Part shown: positions 45,497 to 58,149 of the stretch, one piece after another
Position numbering within the stretch: the first letter of the stretch is position 1
How the letters are laid out: every line of letters begins with the position of its first letter
Program-made: the position numbers and the translations under genes
The notes under the pieces: generated by a model
What the model was told of the DNA's origin: nothing
The model's database searches: none
The model's input: the letters and a program-made list of their open reading frames with translations, nothing else
Assembly: GCA_030544235.1 (NCBI GenBank)
Contig: CM060470.1
Span: 18,133,356 to 18,197,355, forward strand
Length of the DNA stretch: 64,000 bases
Direction: 5' to 3'
From: Lepturacanthus savala
Lineage: Eukaryota > Chordata > Actinopteri > Scombriformes > Trichiuridae

Positions 45497-46501
45497 GGGT
45501 CCTCCTGTCCTCCTCCTCCTCATCCCCCTCAGAAAATGAACCATGAACCATTGGGCAGCTTCCCAAACCAGCGCTTGACAACAACATGGGCAAGAAGAAA
45601 CCCCATTTAGACAGCAGAGAGGAGAGGAAGAGAGTCATTCAGTGTTCACCACTGTGGGAATGTTGTAAACTGTGCTTTCCTGAGGCTGGGAATCCCACAG
45701 CAGAGCTGGAACCTGCGGGCATGGTAAACGAGGCCTGTTTTCCCCATGGGGGGAAACGTCAGTTACAGAACAAATCACTGGATCATTGGCGCGGGGGAGC
45801 TGGCAGTGACGCACTTTTAGTCCGATACAATGCAAACTTATATATCACCACACGGATGCAAAGTTTCAATTTATAGGACTTTGGAAAAAACTAAAGTGCT
45901 GAGTCACTGTCCCACTTTAAAACATCAAGTGCATGAAGACTATCTTTTTATTATGAATCCTTTTTCACTGTTAATTTTTTCAGCGATAATTTTGACTATA
46001 ACTATTCTTCAGCGTCATTTTATACCATAACTTTTAAATTTGACTAAAACTAAATGCCTAAAATGTGACTTTAACAGCATGTATTATTCACGTAAAAGAT
46101 AAACGCTAAATCAATTTTAAAATCCCAACACTATCACTACCCTTCATGCACACTTTCTGTACATCTCCATTTCTGCCTGAGGAAATTACCCACAAGTCTT
46201 AGTGTTGTGATGTTACCTTTTCACCTCCAAGCAGAAGTCGGGAGGTGTAAAAAACAAAAACAAAAGGGTAACCATGAAAGCAGGATCTATTATAGGTCTA
46301 ATATTGAATGAAAGGACAATGTCGACTGAAATGAAAAACATATTTGTGTGTAAAAACACATGATGAGCCAGATCTGTGTGTAGCGATTTTTTCTGATGAC
46401 ATAATAATAAATGTGGCTGTCTCTGTAGAGAAAATAAAAAAAGAAGAAGCTTTAACCCAATGGTATGTAACATGTTTTGGTGTTGTCAAGGTAACGTGTT
46501 A

Positions 46502-46620
46502 CAGTGCATTCTGAAAATATTTGCAGCGCTTCACTTTTTCCACAATTTGTTATGTTACAGCCATATTCCAAAATGGATTAAATTCATTGTTTCCTCAAAA
46601 TTCTACACACAATACTCAAT
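46502..46620. mobile_element. Tc1-like terminal fragment (CAGTGCATYC..GAAA type)
   Basis: CAGTGCATTCTGAAAATATT, then GCGCTTCACTTTTTCCACA, TTATGTTACAGCC and TTCCAAAATGGATTAAATTC, is the terminal region of a known-type fish Tc1-like element. One end only. Confidence 0.7.
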
Positions 46621-47113
46621 AGTTTTACACAATAGTACACAACGCAATAGTTTTTGCTAATTCATTAAAAACAAAGAATGAACATATACACAATTATTAC
46701 ATGATGGGGTTTGAGAGGTCCTGCACATCTCTGGAGAGAACTGACACTTGTTAGTGATATTTTCGAAAGCTGGATGTAGGTATAATTATCCGAGTATTTT
46801 TAAAGTAGTATTGCATATAATTTGAGGGAATTTCCACTTGTCAAACCCCTTGTGGGTTTCTGGGGATTCCCTTGCATGTCCTCTATTCAATTTGTTGCTT
46901 CCATTTTCTTTTCTCCCATTCTCAACATTTTACATATTTAACTGTATTTGCCTTTTTTTTTGGTAATTAATTTCAACTCAAATCAGTCTGGTCTGCCATT
47001 CCCCTTATCCCCATGCCAAAAATGCCAAAGGAAGAAGAAACAGGTGAAAGATGCCAACATGTGGTGCTGCAGCCTCATCGAAATAAAAAGTGATAATTGT
47101 ATTGAATTTTCCA

Positions 47114-47203
47114 GATGAAGGAAGGAAACACATCTAACTTGGCAAAGCATCTCAAAGGCCAACATACTGATCGGCATTTAGCAACAATGAACATGTCCAT
47201 GTA
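47114..47203 (+). pseudogene. possible BED-zinc-finger remnant
   Basis: MKEGNTSNLAKHLKGQHTDR resembles the C-terminal half of a BED finger (NTSNL..HLK..H) used by hAT transposases. The N-terminal CxxC half is not visible, so the call is weak. Confidence 0.3.
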
Positions 47204-47604
47204 AATGTTCTTATCCTGAAATACACGTTCTTTTCACCTCCACCAGCGTCTGTATCACATCATCCACAGCTCAGCTTCAGAGTTCTCACAATTCCTTAGT
47301 GACAGTTGGTCTCAGCAGCTTTGTTTTAAGAAAGAACTTTTAGTGCTGTTTAGAATCCTTCTCATGGTGAGATAAAGTGATTTGTGACCCCTGGACATAA
47401 AATGCAGAATGCAATAACAACGTCTTCCCTCATTCAGTGTTTGACACTTGATGCAGATACATGAGGGTAAAATGTGTGATGGGAATAAAGACTGCAGCCT
47501 GGATGATGCAGCATCGCGTGACCATGAAGCCAACATCCTGTCCTCAGTGAATTCCACAGAGGAGAATGCGGCTCTTTGGTTTCTGATGCTGTTTCTAGAG
47601 TCCC

Positions 47605-47661
47605 TGTGTGTGTGTGTGAGTGTGTGTGTGCGTCCGTGCGTGCGTATGTGTGTGTTTGTGG
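47605..47661. repeat. interrupted (GT)n
   Basis: GT-rich tract with CG-containing interruptions (GTGCGTCCGTGCGTGCGTATG). Confidence 0.85.
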
Positions 47662-47787
47662 GGAAGAGAGTGACTTGATTTACATTTCTAGAAGTCATCT
47701 CTTCCACTATGACATTCCTCTGAGACTGGAAGTTAGAGAATATGCAGTAGTTTTTACTGATGTATCTGATGTTATTAAACTTAATAA

Positions 47788-47817
47788 CCAAACCAGAAAC
47801 TAGAGTTTCTGGTTTGG
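47788..47817. other. perfect 13-bp-arm hairpin
   Basis: CCAAACCAGAAAC, loop TAGA, then the exact inverse GTTTCTGGTTTGG. No T-run follows and no small-RNA gene context is known. Confidence 0.9.
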
Positions 47818-48765
47818 ATGTTACAGTAAAGGTTGAGATTTACAAGATTTGCTCAACATTAGTATTTGAAATATACCCCAAATGCCTGCAGAAGCACATT
47901 TCTGTGACATATTGTTCACTCACTTAAGACATAAAGTCTGATGCTGCTTGCATTTAAAAAATACCATTCCCATTTGAATTATTATAATATTCCTCAATGA
48001 GTGGACATGTGTTTTACTGTAGTGAAATCAATTTGGGAGAACTCAGACAATTGAATATCATGATATATAGAGTTCATTTTTCAATTCAATTTCATATTAT
48101 TAAAATCTGTTCCAAGTTTATTGAAATTCAATTCCAATTGATAAGTATCAATACAGTTTTAGAATAAGGGTTGAATGCAATTATACAAGTTAAACAATTC
48201 AAATTCAAATATAAATGATTAAATTTCAGTTTCTAGTGACACATGTATCTGCCTATAATAAGATGCCCATATAATATAATCTGTAATCTGTTACTTTACT
48301 ATCAACCCACACAGTTAATTGGCCTCTTCGCCATGTTCATTAAACAGAATTCTACTCTAAAGTAGAACTGGAGGGTGACTTTGCATATTGTTCATCTATG
48401 TTTAAAATATGATTTATAATTTCAGTGTCTGCTTTTTGTTCTTTTTAATATGACGCGAATGGCATAATTTCACCTTTTTAAAGATGCTGCCATGGCCTCC
48501 CGAACTGTTTTATTGGACACATCTGCCATTTTATTGGTGCTTACAATTTGTTTTAATGTGTGTAGAAAAGTGTGCAAGAAAAGTCATCTGTGAGCAGCAG
48601 TGGATCTGGTCTCCAGTGCATTCTTACACACTCAACATCTGGAAAAGCCAGAAGAAGAACAAGGGCTGCGTGATCTGCAATAATAAGACTTTCGTAACTG
48701 CGTGATTTAAAGTTTGAAATTAATGAATTATCTGCAAAACAATGCGGCGAACGTGGGAAAAGAAA

Positions 48766-49040
48766 GGGCACCCGGGTAACACATAACCTTCCCATAACAT
48801 TCCTGGAACATTCCTTCCTGTTTCTATTTGGGATCCCTCCCACAATGCTCAAAGAATGTTGAGCAAATGTTTCTGTTCAACGTAACATTTCTAATAACCA
48901 CATGAATTGATGCTGTTCAGGGGTCATTTTGTAATGTTCAGCTGAGGTTCCATGCTGGCAGCCTTAAGTAACCCTCCCACAACATTCTAAGAACGTTGTG
49001 CAAATGTTTGACCTTCCCAGAAAATTCTGGTAACACGACA
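48766..49040. repeat. dispersed repeat (AACATTCT..GAACGTT type)
   Basis: It begins CACCCGGGTAACACATAACC. Motifs such as CCTCCCACAACATTCTAAGAACGTTG recur internally. It resembles fish elements built of AACGTTCTNNGAACGTT blocks. A related piece lies at 49725-49860. Confidence 0.45.
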
Positions 49041-49144
49041 TACTGATGCCTGAATATATTTATAATTGTATAAAAAAAATATTTGTGTTTTTGCTTTCAG
49101 TCTGATGCTAAATTAAGTAAAGGTTGTTAATTTGTCTATAGCAC

Positions 49145-49190
49145 ATAAAATGGGTATGATGCAAATTAGCGACAATAGGCATTGATGATA
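49145..49190. mobile_element. piggyBac-like terminal sequence, copy 1
   Basis: TATGATGCAAATTAGCGACA followed by ATAGGCATTGATGATAACC parallels the element end at 49677-49713 in the same orientation. Confidence 0.45.
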
Positions 49191-49391
49191 ACCAATTATA
49201 CATGTTTTTATTGAAGCCACAAAATTGGTTACAGTTATTTATTTGCACTATAACTAAGTAAATATAACTATATACTAACTACTATACTATAAATAGAGAC
49301 AAACTAGAGCAGGGGTGTCAAACAATCAGTCTGTGTACACTTTTTTCTCACTTTGAAAAGTCATTCAGTGCTAAATTGGACCCTTTGGTTT

Positions 49392-49713
49392 TTACTCGTG
49401 GAATTCAAGAAAGCAGTTATGGTTCTTGTTGAGGCACAGATGAACATAGCACTTTGAGCATTTGAAGACAGTCAGACCTTTACATTTTGGGCATTTACGG
49501 CATTTCCGTTCACTTTCAACCACTGATCAGTGACCCAAAGCATCTGAACATATCTCCTGTGTTGGAATAGCCTTAGCTGGACCTCCATGTTTCTTCTTTT
49601 GAAACTCACTTTCAACAAACCAGCATTGGGGGAAGAATGCATATGCTATCTCTGCTGCAGTGGGAATGCAAACCTTATGATGCAGCTTCATGACAATAGG
49701 CGTTAAGGGGTTA
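49392..49713 (-). pseudogene. piggyBac transposase C-terminal remnant with element terminus
   Basis: The minus strand begins with TTAACCCCTTAACGCC (49698-49713), a piggyBac-type terminus, and reads straight into KVCIPTAAEIAYAFFPQCWF, EICSDALGH, one in-frame TGA where a Trp would fit, then KCRKCPKCKGLTVFKCSKCY and LCLNKNHNCFLEFHE, stop at 49394-49392. The Cys/His pattern CxxCxxC...CxxC...LC..NHNCF..FH is that of the C-terminal zinc-binding domain of piggyBac transposases. The catalytic domain is missing, so this is an internally deleted copy. Confidence 0.75.
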
Positions 49714-49724
49714 ATATTTTCACA

Positions 49725-49860
49725 TCTAGAGAACATTAATGGAAAATCTAGGGAAAGTTACAGAAAAACTTCCTATTTTAACATCTAGAGAGCATTAAGT
49801 GAACATTTAGGGAAAGTTATATAGGAAAGTTCAATAAATGTTCTTAGAACCAAAAGCATT
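49725..49860. repeat. repeat piece related to 48766-49040
   Basis: ACATCTAGAGAACATTAATGG and ACATCTAGAGAGCATTAAGTG are tandem variants, followed by TTCTTAGAACC. Confidence 0.4.
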
Positions 49861-51425
49861 TTGCTGTTTATTTCAGATTTTAGTCCATCAGTTGGGTAAA
49901 CTGTATAACGATAAAAGCTTTAATATCTTTGATGGGAGGAATCAGCGCAGTAACATAAACATGTTGGATGTTTTAAAAAAGAACTGACCTCCAGAATTGA
50001 TTATAAAGCATCTCTATCTTAACGATGGGTTTAGACAGGCAGGTTTCTCCTCTCTGCTCCTCTCTGGATGAGTTATCTGTGGTCTGAGAGCAGGCAGCCA
50101 TTAGCACAACTCATCTCTTTAATCAGGCCGCTGGAGGAGGTCCCGGAGGAGGACGGTCTGCAGACCGCAGTATGCCTCCTCTCTTATTTTCTCACCCACT
50201 GGCACGCCCGCTCTGTGGGAGCCTGCCGAGGCTCAGTAAATCCTCAGTGAGTCAGTGGCAGGTGGACAGGTGGTCGTTCAAGAGCTCTGCCACTAAAAAT
50301 ATGTGAGAAGCCACCGATGTAAACAAAAAGAAAAAAAAAAAAGTAGATTCCCTCGCACAAACTTTTCACCCCTGCATTGATTTTGCCCAAAGAGCTTTTG
50401 TTTTTTCTAAGACGTTGTTTACAAAGAAAAGTTTAAAATGCTTAAATACAACCAATAACTGCATGATAGTTCACATATGGTCACCTGTCAAAAAACACAG
50501 GCGTATTACTTAATTAGTAACAAGACACATATAAATGCATGCATTAATACATGAATTAATACATTACCAAAAGTTTCCAATGAAAATGAAGATAATATTA
50601 CACATTTACACTGTACTTCATTAATCCAAATCCAAATCTCCAAAGATTTAAACTGCAAAATTACATAATTTTTTCGCATTATGTACAAGGGTCCATAAGA
50701 TTAAGAAAACATACCGTAATTTGTTTCATAGATGTCTGGGAAGTTTTGTTAAAAATCAAGACATTTTAAAATTTCTACATAACCCTTGCATATTAACCTA
50801 AAAAACAGAAAGAAGGAAAAAGAAAGTAGAAAAAAATAATTCTAAAAAATATTTTGCAGCAGGTCAGATCAGTTTCAGACGACGATCCAGTTCCTCACTC
50901 GTCTTCACTGCTGTGGGAGTCTCTGGATCAGTATTTCAACATATACCGTCTCTTTTTGTTCACATTTCTGGTATCAGCTGACCAGTGACCAAACAGCAGC
51001 ATTTTATCTTTGTGAGCAACTTTAGATCAAAGCTGTTCTAAAGCCCCACGGATCCTCCACCATGACTGTAGACTTTTGTTTTTCTATAAAAGTTGCAAAA
51101 AAAAAAAAAAAAACGTGTTTACATTTAGCGCCATTATCCAGAGAAGAAGAACATATTAAATACAGACATCAGTATCAAAATGAGTCTGACGTTGATGTTC
51201 TCTGAGATATCAGGCAACGGCTTGAGCTAAATAAAACTTAGAGCTCCATGTGTGCTGCGATGAACGATCAATGTGTGCAGCTGCAGAAGCAAACAGAATC
51301 TTTTGAAGGCGCAAGAACAGCCTCTGATCTTCACTGACAGAGACAAAAACCTGAGAACTGACTTTTCATCTGTCATACATGATGAAAAGATTCGGATACA
51401 AGATGTTCAGCTTGGGTCTTGGGCT
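49861..51425. other. non-coding stretch
   Basis: The segment 50040-50260 is GC-richer and looks single-copy. A-tracts lie at 50330-50342 and 51096-51113. No gene is recognised. Confidence 0.5.
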
Positions 51426-51427
51426 GC

Positions 51428-51429
<2 letters not shown>

Positions 51430-51481
<52 letters not shown>
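51430..51481. repeat. (GT)n microsatellite
   Basis: An uninterrupted GT alternation of about 26 units. Confidence 0.97.
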
Positions 51482-51482
<1 letters not shown>

Positions 51483-51812
51483 AACAATCAGCCTTTCATG
51501 GGCTGCTGCTGATTTTTTGTGTATTTGATTTAGTCTTTGTTGGCTGGAGGGAGGAAACAGACCTGCTCTGGTTTCTTTCTTTTTATATCGAACCATATAA
51601 ACATTTCACATTCTGATCACGTTGTATTTATCACAGCTCACGTTCCACATCCTATGGCCGCCACATTTTCAGGATGAAATGTTGAATGTGTTTGCATGTG
51701 TGTGGAAGTTATTGATGATGTGTATGAATATGAGCGTGTATGTGTACATGTTTCACATGCAATCTGCCTTTTTTTTTCTTACCGGTGTTTGATAGACCAT
51801 AGTCCTGCAAGC

Positions 51813-51823
51813 GCGTGTGTGTG

Positions 51824-51856
<33 letters not shown>
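51813..51856. repeat. (GT)n microsatellite
   Basis: GT alternation with one TT interruption near 51825. Confidence 0.93.
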
Positions 51857-51857
<1 letters not shown>

Positions 51858-52187
51858 ACTCTGTTAAATGTGTCACACATGTGGGTGCAGGTCTGAGTCC
51901 ACTGTCCTCTCCTCTGATGCCTGCCAGCACCCCACAGTGAAATACAGTTATGCATTCTTATGGCATTTTAAAAATGACTGTGGTTCCAGATGGATGGCAT
52001 ATTCACACAGACTTATTTATTAAAAACAAAATTTATATTGTCCAGATGTTTCAAGTTGGTGGACCAATGTCCAAAATTTATTCATTTTAAACATACACAT
52101 TTTAATCATTATTTTGGACTTCTGGATGTAATTTGTTCTCAGATAATATACATAAACTTGAACAAGAACTAATTAAATGTAATTATT

Positions 52188-52255
<68 letters not shown>

Positions 52256-52296
52256 TAGATATAGATATAGATATATATATATAGATATAGATAATA
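52188..52296. repeat. (AT)n/(GATA)n compound microsatellite
   Basis: AT alternation, then about nine GATA units, then ATAGAT hexamers. Confidence 0.95.
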
Positions 52297-52756
52297 TAGA
52301 GAACTTGGAATACATTCTACTTGTAATATGTAGTTTTGTAGTTTTAGTTTTGGTTCATTTGAATTCATGAGAGGATCCTTTTGGTTTCATTTAGTCTAAT
52401 TTTATTAAATTTTTGCATTTTGGATTTTTGTTATTTTTCTGAGGTTGTGGTGTCATATCATCTTATTGTTGTGTGTGTGTATATGTATTATATATCTGTA
52501 CTAAAAATATACATTATGGTATTGACATGGAAAGTGATCCTGCATTTTTTTCTTGCATGCAATAAATAGTGATGTGATTATTAAATTCTGTAAACTTTTA
52601 AATGTCAGATTCTTCTTCTGCTTCATTTTCCTGACCTGTTTATACAAATTATAATGCTTTTATGGCCCAAAAGTAGCTAGTTTGACATGTAGTAGCAATG
52701 CTTCTCACACACTAACTCATACACAAACTAATTCAAATGATTTCTAAATGACTTGT

Positions 52757-52895
52757 GTTCAGCCAGTTTCAGCAACACTACAGAATGAAGCGGGTTGGTC
52801 TTATTTTCACAGTTTACAGGAACATCAGAGACATTAATATTTACACACAAGCACTGAAGAAGTGTTTTTTTTCTTCGTAGGGCCTTTTAATACAA
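52757..52895 (+). repeat. dispersed repeat, family R1, copy 3 (partial)
   Basis: Shares GTTCAGCCAG, GGTCTTATTTTCACAGTTT and ATATTTACACACAAGC with 6210-6350. Confidence 0.6.
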
Positions 52896-53400
52896 GTGTT
52901 ATACCAATCGACATCTCCTTCCAACATAAAGGGCTGATTTTTGCTGTCACATCGTGAAGCAAAACCATTTAATGCAGAACTACTCATTGATCGCCAAAAA
53001 AAACAATTGAAAGACCATAAATTTACATTTTCAATTAATATGTTAAGTTTTTCACAAGCCACAAGTAAATAGAACAGACCTTAAATACAGCTTAGCAACA
53101 GGGGGTAATCCTCAACTTGAGGCCTAATAAGAGTCACAGCTACCACACAGCTGCATATTCATTATTTCTTTCTTTTCTTCTACTGCGTCTCATTCTTCTA
53201 AATTGATGTCCTCTCAAACAGAAAGAAAAGTTCAAATCATCAGTTTAACAGCTGAGGTCTAGTGATTGAATTTACCGGCCAATCCGAAAAAGAGTATTCA
53301 CCTAGACCATGGTATAATTTAGACTTATAGGCTATAGCATAATCAAAGCCAACATCATTGACAAAATAATTCCCTAAAAGGAAAAAAATGCCTTTTTTGG

Positions 53401-53450
53401 GGTCATGTGTGTATGTTCTGTTAAAAAAAACAGAACATACACACATGACC
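53401..53450. other. perfect inverted repeat: 22-bp arms, A6 loop
   Basis: The arm beginning GGTCATGTGTGTATG at 53401-53422 is followed by six A and its exact reverse complement at 53429-53450, with no mismatch. The 50-base unit could form a cruciform in DNA or a perfect hairpin in RNA on either strand. Flanks are not symmetric. Confidence 0.97.
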
Positions 53451-55085
53451 TTTACAAAACCAACAAAAGATGTAGTTTCTGCAGAGCAGTAGTGGCAGGG
53501 TTATAGACATAAAAAAGCTACACCACCACATTGCAAAACACTCATCCTCTCTCATCATAGCTATAAAAAACTCATCTAGCTGTGGCTTCTTGTTTTAGAG
53601 TCAGTGCCTGTCTGAACCGACAGAGTTTACTTCTCATCTCATGTCAAGAAACTTACTGATTTCGTGTCCATAGGGCCCCTACAGTACATAATCCATCAAT
53701 CAATGATTCAACCAATCAACCAATCATCAGAACATAATGAGAGATCTTCTGAAATGTTTGCAAGCAAACAACATATCACTCATTTGGATGTCAGCTTTTA
53801 TTTGGTTGAATTAGTTCTTGTAGGTTTCGAGACTTTCAAAGTGATACGTATTTTCGGTCGTGCAGTTCTGTACTGTATATTCTATGTACTGTAATATAAG
53901 TTCTCAGCTGCTATTTAAGAGCAATCTTTTGGTCGTAAATCATGAATCACTGTGGCTGAACTCAGACATCGGATGGTCCGGTGCTCTTGAAAGTGTCATA
54001 AAGCCTCATGAATTGCTCGGCGACCCACGCTCCATTTTCAATACAAACCCTTTTCCCTCACATTGTTTTCTGAGGTTGTCTACAAAACAGAAAATATATG
54101 TCAGAAATACAGTATATGAAATATAACAGCCCTAGAAGTGAAGAACACTCTTCCTGCACCTAGAAGGGATTAAAAGTCTCTTAATGAGTTGCACGCACAC
54201 ATATATTTATATTCTGCATAACAATGACCGTTGTTTTGGAATATTTCAAATCGGTCCAGTAATGGCTTCAAAAACAAAGTACATGTGACGTAATGTTCCA
54301 GACGGAGAGAAGCTAGAGGTCACTGCTTCTGTACACTTTGTGATGCATTCGATTCCACATGTGTCATAAAGCATACAGAAGTTGCAGGAAAGATCCCAGG
54401 GGGCTGATGTCTGTCTTATGTTTACTAGTTTGTTGGAGAAAAAAAATCATAAGGAAGGTTTTTCGTTACCATCAATCAACGAGAACTAAATACGAAGGAA
54501 TTACAACTTCCAGGGGCCTCATTGAAGTATAAAGAAATCGTCCAAAATGACTTCACTCCACAAACATGTCCTTGCTGAAAGCAGAAAAGTACAAAAGAAA
54601 AAACAAATGAACAAACAAGTCACTCACACACAAGTTGTATTGCCGCATGTCCAAACCCAGAAATACTGTACGTAATCTTTCTCATAATAATAACACACAC
54701 ACACGCTAAAGATGCAAACTTCATTGCTCTTTGGCTCCTAGATTTCAATAGAAGCGAACTGTTCCCAATGAAGGAAGAGAAAAATATCATCATCATCATC
54801 ATCGACCTCTCAGTTTAGAGTCAGAGTGATGACAGAATCTCATCACATAGCAGTTATTTTCTCTTCGCTGATTAACTGATACCGACAGTCCGAGTCCAAG
54901 ACAAATCCAGCTGTTTGACAGGAACCCGCCCTTTGGATGTCCAATGGGTTCAAAGATTTTCAAATAAAATAAATACTGAAATCAAATAAATATTACATGA
55001 GAGGATAAGCACAAACTCACAATTCTAACATTATAGAATCCAACAGTATTAAATCAGTATGTTTACATAACCCCCTAGAAAATGT
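53451..55085. other. non-coding stretch
   Basis: No gene is recognised. A short (ATC)n lies at 54787-54804. The segments 54180-54480 and 54480-54900 look single-copy. Confidence 0.5.
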
Positions 55086-55089
55086 AATT

Positions 55090-55560
55090 ATTGTGTTCAG
55101 GTGTCTTCGCACCAACAGCAAGTTGGTGTGCACCAAACGGTCCATTTGAACCACAGGTGCGTATTTTGGTTTGGTTTTGTTGGTGTGAAGCATCAGTTAC
55201 ACTCAAAACATAGACCTCCAAAATGAGGTGGTCTCTGTCCGCTTAATTCTGCACCAAATGACAAACTTTGGTGTGGTCGATCTGGTGAGAACGTGAACTC
55301 GTCCAAACGAATTATTTGAGATGCATCATGGGTGGGGATACTGAATTATTTAATTTCCTGCTTGTTTGAAGATAAACATTGATGAAATGTAAATCAGACC
55401 AATTTTGGTTCATTTGCAGGTGTCAAAGCGGACGATGCTGGAGTCTATATGCTACGTCGCACAAATTTTACTGCCTGTTGTTGACCAGATAATCAAACAA
55501 GTCGTGTAAAAGGGCCTGCAGTCCACCCGACTCAAACCAGACTTTTAAAGTGCGTATAAA
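55090..55560. repeat. probable dispersed DNA-transposon-type repeat
   Basis: Text such as CACCAAACGGTCCATTTGAACC, GGTGTGGTCGATCTGGTGAGAACG and GGTTCATTTGCAGGTGTCAAAG resembles a hAT-like repeat seen in fish genomes. Borders are approximate. Confidence 0.4.
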
Positions 55561-58149
55561 TGTTAGCCAAACTAAAATCAAACTTGCAAAGTCTGACTAA
55601 CATGCCCAGATAATGTCATAAATAATGCTATTCAGCCGCTCCTCCAGCAAGGTCAGATCTGTGCATGAGTTAGAGGTCCACGCCAAACAGTGTGTAAACT
55701 GTGAACAGATTAACTCCATCCAGAAGAAGCTAACTCGAAGCTAGCTCTCTGTAACTCGAAATAACTCTGTAAATAGAGCAAAGAATCTACACTATGCACA
55801 TATTTGCAAAATTGTCCACTGTTCTAGTTTCCCTCTAACTTGCTAATTTACTTGTGTTTTGACTTCGGTGTCAAAATAGGTCAACAGGTAACAGCGCAAT
55901 GCTAAGCTAATATAGCTATAATCATAGCTTGACTTAACTGTGCATGTAAACACACTGAAATTCATGTGATTATGTTTCATGGAAAAAAAAACTTGTGACG
56001 GCAACACTACAGAGGAAGAGAAGGTCATCTCTCCATCCCTGCAGGCCACACTAAAGGACCCCTTACTTTCCTCCTCTCCTCTCCTCTCGTCCTCCGGCCT
56101 AATTCAAAGCATCTTATGGGGTGACTGCAGCGGAGAGAAGGATGTGGCTGAGGCAAATAAAAGAATCATAACAACAGGATCAAAGTGGTCCTGCAAATCT
56201 GTTCCTTCTGGACATGGCGGCGTTTGCATGAAACAAAGCGAGTCAAAGACAAGACAGACAGGGTGAGGCGCAGAAAGGGAAGGACAGGATGAAAGGAGAG
56301 AAAAAGAGAGGAGCGAGGGAAAGAAAGCCCCGAACTCGGCATCTCGGTTTGATTGATGCGCGGCATCGGGCTTCTTTATGTGACTCACTCTCACACCTTC
56401 TTCCTGTCAGACTTTCTTTATGTTCTATACTTTTACAGCAATACTTCACTGGTCCATTGACTATGGTTGAATAATGATTGATTATGTTTACGATTATGTC
56501 TGCAGAATGAAACTCATTCATTTACGATGATAGGAACTCGGAAATAAACTCACTGGCTAATGTTCAATAAACAATCGTAATCAATAATCAATCTTGTCAG
56601 CAACATTTAACAGTTTCAAAATATATTTTGTGTTGTATGTTACTGTTGTACATTTGTTAGATTTTATAGTTCATTTCTGTTATAACTCTTTGAGGCACCT
56701 GTTGTGTTCTTATTCAAACCCTGCGCTTCTGGCCATTATAAATTATTTGTGATTACAAAATAAATACAAATTAAAAAAAAATAATGGTGAAAAGAGGCTG
56801 ATGAAGGCAAGAATTTCTTGTTTAACATTAGCTGCCCCTCTCTGCATTTGCTGTTTTGTCTTCGATTGCTCTAAAGAATCAATGGCTTAACCGAATGCGA
56901 GGGAGAAAACAAAATTAAAGACATTGATAGTATTCAGTATGAAGATCACATCCACAAGATGTTTCTACCTAGAATAAATGTAATATGCACCATCTGATCA
57001 TATAGTCTGTTGCTATGTACTATGCATTGTCCTGTTTCATCGACCTCAAACTGGAAGAGAGATCCCTGCGTTGAAAAAAAAAAAAAAAAAAGCAAAATCT
57101 CCCCAAACTACATATTTATTTCATGATGGATCAATCCTCATAATTCACATGGTTCTGTCATTTTACACTCAATTTACAATATCTCAGGGTTTGGGAATAG
57201 CAACACATTTTCTCAGACATAAAAGAAGAAAGGAAGTTATGGAGAGACGGATCAAACCAGTGGGGCTGCTCAGACCGGGCACTGTCACTTAGACCGCCTC
57301 AGCCTGTTTCGAAATACTTCAAAGAAACTCAGGATTTCGCATGAAAAACCGCAGCATGACTAGTATCTCCCCCCAACTCCCCCAGCCGGGCAGCTCCCAA
57401 GAGTGAAGAAAAAAATGTGGATGGATTCTTAAAAGTATTATTCCAAAAAAGCAAATACGCTATAAACAAGGCACTCAAGAGTGAGAAATACATATTCCAG
57501 ATCACAGTAAAACCTTCGTGTTTGGATCCAGGCCTTTTTTATTTGGCTCAGTTAAAATGCCAGGGGGTCGAAAAGGGATTGGCAGGTTTACAGCTGTGAG
57601 GGGGGTGGTGGTGGTGGGAGATCGGGGTGTTTGCTGTGTAAAGAGCCACCTCCTGAAAGTCTCGCTTGAAACAAAGAAGTCGCTGTGTGACAGTTCAGTG
57701 GAAGCTTCCCGGTCACTGTATGTGCCTTTGTAATCACCACAAAAGAACATACCAGCAGAGTAAGTCCATAACTCATCCACGCAAACAAACTCTGATGTCG
57801 GTAAATGAGGCCGAACTCCATCCCCCGAAGGGTGAGACTTGGCTTTTGTGGCGTAGCTTGATGAAGGCAAACAATGCAGCTGTGTGCTGAGAGAAGATGA
57901 GGTGGGGGGTGGGGGGGGCAGAGGGGGGCAACGTTAACATCCAAACCTGACAATAGTGGCGTGAAACTTCCCAACGCTCCATAGATGGTAAATGTCTTGA
58001 GATATGTATTGTGTGGTAGATTTTACTGGTCGTATCCCATTTGTGCTGCGGGGTTTTTGTACAATAACTTTGGGGTAACTAGAGAGTGATTCCAAAAGTT
58101 TGGGATGAGTTTTAGATCACTTGGCTTCATCTAAGGACAAATCTTATCG
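55561..58149. other. non-coding stretch
   Basis: The segments 55980-56400 and 57480-57990 are GC-richer and look single-copy. An A-tract lies at 57074-57091. Open frames here are short and unlike any family known to me. Confidence 0.5.

Noticed and set aside
47312..47791. 159-codon minus-strand frame
   Set aside because: It runs through an AC/GT microsatellite (THTLTHTHR-type sequence) and shows no domain, so low complexity explains much of the open frame.
57502..57990. Overlapping 122- and 128-codon minus-strand frames near 57.5-58.0 kb
   Set aside because: Overlapping frames on the same DNA with proline-rich, low-complexity ends and no family resemblance. No splice-site or codon-bias support.
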